Source: Ichthyophis bannanicus (taxonomy: Eukaryota > Chordata > Amphibia > Gymnophiona > Ichthyophiidae). Taken from it: 64,000 nucleotides of DNA. The first letter of the stretch is position 1. Each line of letters begins with the position of its first letter. The stretch covers positions 324,464,297-324,528,296 of the forward strand of contig CM066040.1 of the NCBI GenBank assembly GCA_033557465.1, in the 5' to 3' direction. The notes beneath the pieces were generated by a model. It was not told the origin of the DNA and did no database searches. It saw nothing but the letters and a program-made list of their open reading frames with translations. Position numbers and translations under genes: made by a program. Shown one piece after another: positions 22,101 to 29,590 of the stretch.

Positions 22101-23165
22101 GGAGTCTCCCATATGCCCAACATGTGATCATAGAGAATCTCATGTATTGGTAAAGTGGCTGCCTCTTTGGGAGCCTTAGGATATTGTAAAATATCTAATT
22201 TTTTGGCTCTAGGCTCTGTCTCAGAGGCCACTGAGATGGAAAGGCCCCTGGCCACCTCCCTGATAAAGTCTTGAAAAGACAAGTCCTCTGGAGGAGACAT
22301 TCTCCTTTTTGGAGAAGAGGGTTCCTGAGGAAGGATCCCCGATGCTTCGATAGAGGCCTCTGATTCATCAGAGTCCTCAGAGGAATCGAAGTATCGCCTG
22401 TCTGGATGCTCTCGCAGAGCCCGATACGCATACCGGGGGGTATCGACATCGGGAGTACTCGGTACCGGATCGGTACCGATGGGCATCACAGGATAGTGTA
22501 CCACTGCTGTCGACGTCGATGCAATCGGTACCGGCAGCAGAACCGGTATCGGGTCCGGTACCGGAATCGGTACCGACAACGGAGTTTGTTGCGGTACCGA
22601 AGGCGTAGCAGCTTGTATGAATGCCGTGATGGCACGCTGCATGGTCAGAATATTCTGATCCATCGACGCCACCAATGTCTGGATGTCGGTACCGGTGTGA
22701 ACCGCCGGTACCCCAGAACATTGTAACAGGTGATTGGTCGAGGCCGAGCCATCGATGTCAACCTGTGACCCCCATAGATAAAGCTTTGGAAGCTGGAGCC
22801 TCCTGCCGGGGTAAATTTTCCGGTGTGGATTCCTCGAGAGCAAGCCCAGGGGCATCTCGATACTTAGAGGGAGATGTACTCTTCGAGGACCGGCCAGATT
22901 TAAGTTTGGTTACCTGAGATCCATGGGAGGAATAAGAAGCCCTGGAAGACGTCGATGCCACAGAAGCTGCATCAGAGTGAAACAGGGTACTGAGCTTGGC
23001 TGCTCGATTCTGTAAACCTCTTTTAGACATCATGGAACAGGACTCACAGTCCGTGATGGAATGGTCAGGACCTAAACATTTAAGACACCAGTCGTGGGTG
23101 TTGGTGACAGAAATAGTGCTACTGCACCTCGTGCACATTTTGAACCCGGAGGCGGGCTTTTCCAT
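19107..23165 (-). pseudogene. DIRS gag, copy D, split by an L2 LINE
   Basis: The N-terminal part starts at 23165 (MEKPASGFKMCTRC, WCLKCLGPDH, DCESC) and continues through the Ser-rich middle at 21854-22855 (SFQDFIREVARGLSI, MYRVPPCPGFHKTQLPHHS). The L2 interrupts it after the block ARINSYSLY. The C-terminal part resumes at 19650 and ends ...QPQPPQGL at the TGA 19107-19109. Several frameshifts occur within. The stop lies in the heptamer CTTTGAC, discussed as a recoding site. Confidence 0.85.
19650..21852 (+). mobile_element. L2-clade LINE inserted in gag of DIRS copy D
   Basis: 5'-truncated copy. RT blocks are RPIASLPFTAKIIEKIVQQQL, QHGFRPLHGVETLMT, MIFLDISAVFDTISHNIL (20221-20700), then after a frame change LFNIYLQPF and YADDIMLYAPI, and the C-terminal region ending NSLPSHLRNNNDILSFRKQLKTIL with a stop at 21655. 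An extra C in a C run near 20690 accounts for the frame change between GVP and the following block. The 3' UTR ends with ccgctttgacccggtgaaaa plus gcgggatataaatacag and a (taaa)n tail at 21835-21852. This tail is shared with the SINE at 52441-52727. Confidence 0.9.
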
Positions 23166-23329
23166 GAGGAAATATTTTCTGCAGGCCTAAGGCCACAGAA
23201 AGAAAAAATGCACTGAAGTAGAAAAGAGTAGGGTTTTTTTTGTTTTTTTTTAGAAAGAAAGAAAAAACCGGCGGTACCGGTCCGGAGTCGAGAAGACAGA
23301 CACGCGACTAAAGAAATAAAAGAAAAAAT

Positions 23330-23548
23330 AAGAAATTCTTCAGCGGTGACAGGAAACACGACCTGCTGGCTCCGCGGAAAAAGAAGAACTGGAGAGAGGC
23401 AGTTAGGAAAGCGGGAAGGCAGCGCGCAGGCGCTGTGGGATGCTCCCAAAAGCTTTCCTTTTGGACGCTGGGGAGCGTTCCCGTGCAGGCTCCGTCGGTA
23501 GCGACGATACCCATATGTGAAGACTCATTCCTGCTTGTTCCTGGAGAT
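23330..23548 (-). repeat. right inverted terminal repeat, copy D
   Basis: Mirror of 15530-15720: 'cccatatgtgaagactcattcctgc', 'ctccgtcggtagcgacgatac' (core palindrome damaged by one change) and 'aaagctttccttttggacgctgggg'. Ends at ctggagat. Confidence 0.8.
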
Positions 23549-23559
23549 TGTTTGTTACA

Positions 23560-25190
23560 AGCACTTACTATACAGCCATTCACAAGGCATCATAATTGTT
23601 TACATCCCAAATAGCTAAACACAAAATAAGAAAAAACAGATAGAAAAGGTAAAATCAAAAACCATGATATTGAGACCACCAGCACCCCCTCCTCATTAAC
23701 CTTCCCCAAAGGCCTGTGGCAAAAAAGTAAGTTTTGCATCCTGATTTAAACTTAACAAGGCTCGGCTGCAAACGCAGATATTCAGGCACTGACTTCCAAA
23801 ATAATAGGGCCAAAATATAAAAAGTACAATTCCTGGTAACCTCAAGACAGCAGAAGAACTATCAAGAGTCTATCCTGAAGTGAACATACAGTAGAGTCCT
23901 GCACTGGAATGTCAGGAACTATCATATTGGAGAGAAACATTGGGTAGCCAGTTTTTAATACTTTAAAAGTAAGTAATAGAATTGTGTATTTAAATTCTAT
24001 ATACTATTGAAAGCCAATGTTTTTCAATAAACAGTGAAAGAAAATGAGCTAACTTTCTGCTTGATGGATTAACAATTACCACATTCTGAATGTGTTGGAG
24101 TCTAAGAGCCACCAATCCCATACTACTATAAAGAGCATTACAATAATCCAACTGGGAAATATTAAGAGCATGAACTAAAACAATAATGCATCTTTATCTA
24201 GGAAGGCTCTAATAGATTTAGCCTGCTGAAGATAACAGAAGCAGGAATAAGGCACCACACCAACTTGGAAATCAAAAGTCAAATCAGTATCAATTATAAC
24301 CCTCAATATAGTGAGCAAATCAGTTAAAATGATGGGAAGATCCCCTAAAATTCTGATTACCCACACTGCTTGGCATTTCTGTTGGTTTAATTTAAGTTGA
24401 TTAGATTCTGAGATTAAATCTCTGTTTAGCTAAGGTTCAATTGATCAAGATTCAAAGAGGATGGTTCGACATAGTATAACAACTGAATATTGTCTGCAAA
24501 TACAAACGAGCTAACTTCTAGAGACTGAATTAATGTCAATAAAGCACCAACAAATACATTAAAAAGCATAGGTTTAAGAATGGATCCATGTGGTACCCCC
24601 TATTTCAAAAGTCGTAAAATGGAGAAAGAGTTGTTGGCTGCGACTTGGAAAAAACATCAGAGAGAAAGGCAATGAACCAACAAAGAACTGTGCCACCCAG
24701 TCCTATTTCAACCAAATGATCCAGTAGCAACTGATGGCTAAGCAGCTGAAAGGCCGTTAATAAATCAAGTGATATTACAGCATATCTTCCTGCATCAAGA
24801 TGTGCTGTAGCTCACTAAACAGAGACACTAGACATATTTCTGTACTATGCAATTCTCAAAACCCGAATGGATGGGGGTGTAAGGCGATAACCTTATTGAG
24901 AAAAGTTTGGAATTGATTTAAGACTGTTTTCTCCATCACTTTAGAAATAAATGGCGTATCATATACTGGATGATAATTTGCAGGTAACAATGGGTCTAGC
25001 GATGGATTCTTACGTAAAGGTACTGCTTGCTTCCAAATGCTGGAAAAAGATCCTTCAGAGAAACTGAATTAAAGATACTCAAGATAAAATGATAGTGCTC
25101 TAATGCTGCATTTTTCACAAATCTAGAAAGAACAGGGTCTAACAATTTGTTGAAGCCTTCATTGAATCCCAGTTAAAAGCATTCCATGTA
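23560..25190 (-). pseudogene. degraded L2-clade LINE (RT to 3' end)
   Basis: Minus-strand pieces in several frames read NPSLDPLLPANY and ISKVMEKTVLNQF (about 24900-25030), GVPHGSILKPMLFNVFVGALL and FADNIQLLYYVEPSS (about 24470-24610; the catalytic second Asp of YADD is Asn here), then a C-terminal region toward 23800. The copy is old, with stops and frameshifts throughout, and belongs to a different, more diverged L2 lineage than the LINEs at 19650 and 31850. Confidence 0.7.
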
Positions 25191-25400
25191 TTTATTTATT
25201 TTATTTAAGAGTATTTAATATACCGTCATTCGACAACAAAATTAACATCATGGCAGTTCCTACCAGGGACTGTGTGCCTGGCAAAGAAGGATCACAGTAC
25301 TGAATATGAATAGCATTTACTTTATCTGAAAAGTTTTTTATAAAGACATGTAAATGGCAGCTCTCACCCTGAACACACTTACACATGGGACACAAAAGTA
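25190..25400 (-). mobile_element. L2-type 3' tail fragment
   Basis: Starts (plus strand) with tatttatttattttatttaag and 'tatttaatataccgtcattc', the reversed L2-type tail seen also at 6223, 31850 and 43096. Nothing else in it is recognisable. Confidence 0.5.
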
Positions 25401-25501
25401 CATGCCCTCATGTCACTGTGTATACTCTTACATACAAAGCCCTTGGGGTAATTTTACAAAAGCTCTTAATGTGTGAAAACTCCTTTATAAAGCTACCCCC
25501 T

Positions 25502-25888
25502 TTAGATGCATTGCGTGATCCACAGATTAGGAAAGGCAGTCAGGAAAGACACACCAAAAGCTAAGAAAAAGGAAAATGCAACCACCATGATCTTGGATAA
25601 GTCCTTGGAGCCCTGACGAAACCAAAAGGAAAAGCCGAGAACTGAAAGTGCACACCCAGCATAACAAATCACAGGAAGCACTGTTGATCCTCTCAAATGG
25701 GGATGACAAAGTAAGCCCCTCCAGAACCAATGATGTGAAAAACACCCCACACCAGACTGCCAGAATAACAAATCTCAGTGTCTCCATCCAGAAGCATGGC
25801 AGCCCCAGGAAGGCAATGGCACTCCTCAAATCGAGAATTGGTCTGAAAGAGCTGTCCCTTTGCTTGATGAAGTAGATGGAATAAGATG
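25502..25888 (-). pseudogene. DIRS-2 reverse transcriptase fragment
   Basis: From 25888 leftwards the codons read IYFIKQRDSSFRPILDLRSAI and METLRFVILAV, the finger region of a DIRS-type RT (compare copy E: FLIPKKTGGFRPILDLR). A frame change gives a piece resembling the 'HFQF..LPFG' block and KIMVVAFSFFLAFGV, the block before the YxDD site, which is missing. It belongs to the second DIRS family. One frame looks like a hydrophobic membrane protein, but this is a shadow of the RT. Confidence 0.7.
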
Positions 25889-25889
25889 A

Positions 25890-26160
25890 CATTTTACTTA
25901 TCAGTTAATATCCTTTCCTTGAGTCCTGCTAGACCAGTTCAGACAAGTGGGTTGTGTTCCCCTACCAGCAGATTGTTGGAGACAAATATCAATGAAATGC
26001 CCAAGTTTCAGTGACATCACTCCTATGCCTCTATTCGCCTCAGTCACCAGAGGTCCCTTCAGTATTCATCCCAAAGCATATGGAAGAAACATGGCAAGCC
26101 TCACACAACCTCAATCATGGGCAACAAAGAGTAATCAACAGTAGAGAACGATGTACAGGA
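25890..26160. repeat. left terminal repeat of the DIRS-2 element
   Basis: Contains 'tttccttgagtcctgctag' and 'accagttcagacaagtggg', inverted at 37215-37245. The right terminus at 51090-51160 has the mirror 'cccatttgtctggactagtc'. DIRS copy E is inserted at 26160. Confidence 0.7.
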
Positions 26161-26528
26161 AAGCACAGTTACTTACCTGTAACAGGTGATCTCTGGGAAC
26201 AGCAGGAATTAGTCCTCACATATGGGTACGTCGGTACCGACGGAGCCCGTGCGGGAAAGCTCCCCAGCTTCTTAGAATAGAAGCTTTTGGGACCTCCCAC
26301 TGCACATGCGCACTGCCTTCCCGCCTTCCTGAACAGCTCTCCTCAGTTTCGAGTTTATAGCTGAGTCAACAGAGAGAGGACAGGAAGATAGATAGATAAA
26401 AGATACAACTCCTAGGGGAGGTGGGTGGGTTGTGAGGACTAATTCCTGCTGTTCCCAGAGATCACCTGTTACAGGTAAGTAACTGTGCTATCTCCAGGAA
26501 CAAGCAGGAATAAGTCCTCACATATGGG
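26161..26528. repeat. left terminal repeat, hairpin and ICR, copy E
   Basis: 26161-26222 starts aagcacagttacttacctg and includes the palindrome acctgtaacaggt. 26229-26242 is the perfect palindrome cgtcggtaccgacg. 26431-26488 is the inverse of the left terminus. 26489-26528 (atctccaggaacaagcagg onward) is the inverse of the right terminus at 31725-31763. Read on the minus strand, the ICR junction is ggagatagcacagttac, that is, right end then left end. Confidence 0.9.
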
Positions 26529-26623
26529 GACTCCCTAGCTTAGATGCATGGGATCCCCTGTAAAGGTTCGCCATCTTCGTATGGATCTCAGGCATCCATT
26601 CTGGGAAGGTGGGCAGGAGTTGT

Positions 26624-29584
26624 TTAGGAATGGAACAGGTGCTTGAGGACAGCCTGGCCAAACAAGGCATCCCGGCGGGAGTCCTTGTCCAAACAGTAAT
26701 GGGCTGTGAAGGTATGAACCGAGGCCCAGGTAGCGGCTCGACAGATCTGATCTATGGAAACAGAGTGCAGATGAGCCATAGAAGTTGCCATGGCCCTCAC
26801 ATTGTGAGCAGTGACATGGCCTTCCAGAGAAATGTTTTTGCTCTGGTAAGCAAAAGAAACACACTGAGCAATCCAATTGGAAAGTGTACGCTTGGAGACT
26901 GGAAGTCCCAAATGGGAAGGATCAAAGGCCACAAAAAGTTGAGAAGACTTTCGATGTGGCTGAGTCCTATTAAGGTAAAAAGCGAGAGCTCTTTTACAAT
27001 CCAGAGTATGAAGGTTCCTCTCTGCATTGGATGCATGAGGAGCTGGAAAAAAGACAGGTAGATATACCTCTTGATTAAGATGAAAAGGCGAGACCACTTT
27101 AGGCATAAAGTGGGGATTCGTCCTAAGGACCACCTTATCATGATGAAATCTTGTGTAAGGTGGATTAGCCACTAAAGCCTGCAGCTCACTGATGCGGCGA
27201 GCCGAAGTGACTGCAATGAGGAAGATGACCTTCCAGGAAAGAAATTTCAAGGAGGTGGAAAACATTGGCTCAAAAGGTGGCTTCATAAGTTGACCGAGCA
27301 CTAGATTCAAATCCCATGCGACCGGGGGTGGTCTGATGGGAGGTTTAGTGAGAGTCAGGCCTCTCATGAATCTTGCAACAAGAGGATGAGAGGAGATAGG
27401 TTGTCCATTTATATGTTTCAAGGATGCTGCAATAGCACTTAAATGGACTCTTACCGAATTCGTCTTGAGGCCTGCATTGGATAGATGCAGGAGATAATCA
27501 AGAAGAGAATTCAAAGGAAGTGCCAGAGGGTCAAGACCCTGCTGAGCACACCAAATGGAAAAACGTTTCCATTTGAAAGCATAGGAACGCCTGGTAGAGG
27601 GTTTCCTAGAGGCAGAAAGGATATCTTTCACTGGTTGGGAAAGATGAAAGTCTTGAAGGCTTAAGCCTTCAGTAACCAAGCACTGAGGTGAAGGGATTTG
27701 GGGTTTGGGTGCCACAAAGTCCCCTCCTCCTGAGACAGGAGGTCTGGCGCAGCTCCCAGATCCAAGTAGGATCCCTGGGAGAGCTGTAGAAGTAGAGGGA
27801 ACCACACTTGGCGTGGCCAGCGTGGAGCTATGAAGATCATAGTTCCATGATCCCTCTGGAGTTTGAACAGAGTCTTGGGAATCAAAGGAATGGGTGGAAA
27901 GGCATATAGGAATGCCTGATTCCAATTCAGGAGAAAGGCGTCCGTAGCCTGAGCTCCCTGACACGGAGTTCTGGAACAGAACCGGGGAAGTTTGGCATTC
28001 CACGGACTTGCAAAGAGGTCTATGTCCGGGGTCCCCCATTCCTGAAAGATTCGGTTTATTTGGTCCAAATGTAGGGACCATTCGTGTGGCAGCAGAACTC
28101 GACTGAGCCTGTCTGCCCGAGAGTTTTGAACTCCTGGGAGATACACTGCTAGCAGGTGAATCTGATGCTCTCTGGCGAAGGCCCATAGTCTTAGAGCTTC
28201 GTTGCAAAGCGACAGAGAGCCCGTCCCTCCTTGTTTGTTTATGTAAAACATGGCCACCTGATTGTCCGTCTGAACTAGGACAGTGAGGTTGGCTAGGAGG
28301 GAGTGGAAGACCTTGAGGGCAAGGTAAATTGCTCGCAGTTCCAGAAGATTGATATGAAGGGTGGTCTCCTGTAGAGACCAAGTGCCCTGAGTGGAGAGAG
28401 TTTGCAGATGGGCTCCCCACCCTGTTTGGGAGGCATCTGTTGTGAGGGTTGCTTGGGGTAGCAATGGTTGAAATGGAGCCCCCAACAACAGATTCTTGGT
28501 GGAAGTCCACCAGTGGAGGGACCAAAACAGACGATCGGAGGTTTGTATTTGGTCTGAGAGCGCTCCTGACGCCTGAGTCCACTGAGTGGCCAGGGTCCAT
28601 TGAGCTGCTCTCATATGAAGACGAGCATAGGGCACCACATGCACTGTGGAGGCCATATGACCCAGTAGGCGTAGCATTTCCCTGGCTGTCAAGTGAGTGC
28701 TGGACTGAGCTTGGGAGGCCAAACTCAGGAGGCGCTGGCCTCGAACATGTGGAAGGTAGGCCCTTGCAGTGATGGTGTCCAACTGGGCCCCTATGAATTC
28801 TAGAGATTGAGTAGGGATGAGTTGGGACTTGGGAAGGTTTACTACCAGTCCCAGATACTGCAAAAGGCTCCTTGTGTGGTCCAGGGAAATCTGGGCCTGT
28901 GACTGAGTTGGAGCTCGGATGAGCCAGTCGTCCAGATATGGGAAGACAAAGATTCCCATGCCTCTTAGAAATGCGGCTACGACTGCCATGCATTTTGTGA
29001 ATACTCTTGGAGCAGAGGCTAGACCGAAGGGGAGTACTCTGTATTGGAAATGTTTTCCCTGAAACAGAAAGCGAAGATACTTTCTGTGGGATGGATGGAT
29101 GAGTATATGTGTATACGCATCCTGTAGGTCTAGAGAACAAAGCCAGTCCTGACCCTGGAGGTAAGGAAGGAGAATGCCTAGAGACAGCATTTTGAATTTC
29201 TCCTTGAAGAGAAATTTGTTCAATTCTCTCAGATCTAGGATTGGTCTGAATCCCCCTGTCTTCTTTGGAATGAGAAAATAAGGGGAGTAGAAACCGGACC
29301 CTTGTTGAGGAAGAGGAACCTCTTCTATGGCCCCTTGGGCAAGAAGAGAGGAAACCTCTTGACCCAACAGGGTTAGGAGAGATGGGGGAGAATTGAATGG
29401 TCTCACCATATGATGGGGAGGAAGGCTGGAGAAATGAAGTTTGTAACCCTCTCGAATGATAGAGAGGGTCCATTGTTCTGTTGTGATTTGTTCCCATCTG
29501 GGAGCAAAGTGAACCAACCTTCCGGGTATGGTGAGAGGTTCTGGTTGTGTTAGAACCAGAAGTGGCAAGTTCCCTAGGAGCAAG
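26624..29584 (-). CDS. DIRS tyrosine recombinase frame, copy E (overlaps RT-RNase H)
   Basis: The frame is open from the codon after the gag TGA (29584) to the stop at 26624, with the first ATG at 29497 (957 codons from there). The recombinase domain is the last third: ASRKPSTRRSYAFKWKRF (core-binding start, about residue 630), WDLNLVLGQLMKPPFEP, SARRISELQAL with the box I arginine near residue 766, AHNVRAMATS (HxxR, near 897) and FTAHYCLDKDS with the nucleophilic tyrosine near 933. The first 600 residues are Ser/Pro/Arg-rich and lie over the RT-RNase H gene in another frame; whether they are translated is unknown. YR catalyses integration of circular element DNA in the nucleus. Confidence 0.85.
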   Translation of the reverse strand, partial: LAPRELATSGSNTTRTSHHTRKVGSLCSQMGTNHNRTMDPLYHSRGLQTSFLQPSSPSYGETIQFSPISPNPVGSRGFLSSCPRGHRRGSSSSTRVRFLLPLFSHSKEDRGIQTNPRSERIEQISLQGEIQNAVSRHSPSLPPGSGLALFSRPTGCVYTYTHPSIPQKVSSLSVSGKTFPIQSTPLRSSLCSKSIHKMHGSRSRISKRHGNLCLPISGRLAHPSSNSVTGPDFPGPHKEPFAVSGTGSKPSQVPTHPYSISRIHRGPVGHHHCKGLPSTCSRPAPPEFGLPSSVQHSLDSQGNATPTGSYGLHSACGALCSSSYESSSMDPGHSVDSGVRSALRPNTNLRSSVLVPPLVDFHQESVVGGSISTIATPSNPHNRCLPNRVGSPSANSLHSGHLVSTGDHPSYQSSGTASNLPCPQGLPLPPSQPHCPSSDGQSGGHVLHKQTRRDGLSVALQRSSKTMGLRQRASDSPASSVSPRSSKLSGRQAQSSSAATRMVPTFGPNKPNLSGMGDPGHRPLCKSVECQTSPVLFQNSVSGSSGYGRLSPELESGIPICLSTHSFDSQDSVQTPEGSWNYDLHSSTLATPSVVPSTSTALPGILLGSGSCARPPVSGGGDFVAPKPQIPSPQCLVTEGLSLQDFHLSQPVKDILSASRKPSTRRSYAFKWKRFSIWCAQQGLDPLALPLNSLLDYLLHLSNAGLKTNSVRVHLSAIAASLKHINGQPISSHPLVARFMRGLTLTKPPIRPPPVAWDLNLVLGQLMKPPFEPMFSTSLKFLSWKVIFLIAVTSARRISELQALVANPPYTRFHHDKVVLRTNPHFMPKVVSPFHLNQEVYLPVFFPAPHASNAERNLHTLDCKRALAFYLNRTQPHRKSSQLFVAFDPSHLGLPVSKRTLSNWIAQCVSFAYQSKNISLEGHVTAHNVRAMATSMAHLHSVSIDQICRAATWASVHTFTAHYCLDKDSRRDALFGQAVLKHLFHS

Positions 29585-29590
29585 TCAAAA
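27661..29590 (-). CDS. DIRS reverse transcriptase-RNase H, copy E
   Basis: About 640 intact codons. RT: FYSPYFLIPKKTGGFRPILDLR (about residues 98-118), DWLCSLDLQDAYTHILI (first catalytic Asp), LPFGLASAPRVFTKCM, active site YLDDWLI (216-222). RNase H: catalytic D383 (TTDAS), E415 (NLLELRAI), D440 (QTDNQVAMFY) and D491 (NSRADRLSR). The C-terminal extension FPPIPLIPKTLFKLQRD is typical of DIRS. The frame has no ATG before the RT; upstream it is closed by TAG at 29617-29619, so it is open only about 33 nt before the gag stop. Entry most simply needs a +1 shift at 29584-29590. It would copy element RNA into DNA. Confidence 0.9.
29584..29590 (-). promoter_or_regulatory. candidate UGA recoding site, gag/pol junction, copy E
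   Basis: Minus-strand TTT-TGA-C. Terminating gives Gag (601 aa). Skipping one base after TTT reads GAC-TTG-CTC into RT-RNase H. Reading through the UGA continues in frame to the YR stop. D, F and G have CTT-TGA-C at the same place. CUU-UGA-C is identical to the +1 shift site of bacterial release factor 2 mRNA, and UGA followed by C is a weak stop context in animals. Confidence 0.6.

Larger units (their letters stand above)
15525..23548 (-). mobile_element. DIRS copy D, full-length but split by an L2 LINE
   Basis: Left end at about 15525 (gctcagttacttacctg), internal complementary region 15793-15889, YR 16005-17570, RT-RNase H 17027-19112, gag 19107-23165 interrupted by the L2 at 19650-21852, and right terminus ending ctggagat at 23548. 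Without the L2 the element is about 5.8 kb, close to copy E. Several frameshifts and a catalytic substitution make it inactive. Confidence 0.9.

Noticed and set aside
25502..25771. A hydrophobic 89-residue frame that looks like a membrane protein exon
   Set aside because: The neighbouring frame carries DIRS-type RT blocks (SSFRPILDLR, METLRFVILAV), and the hydrophobic frame is partly the frameshifted continuation of the same RT.
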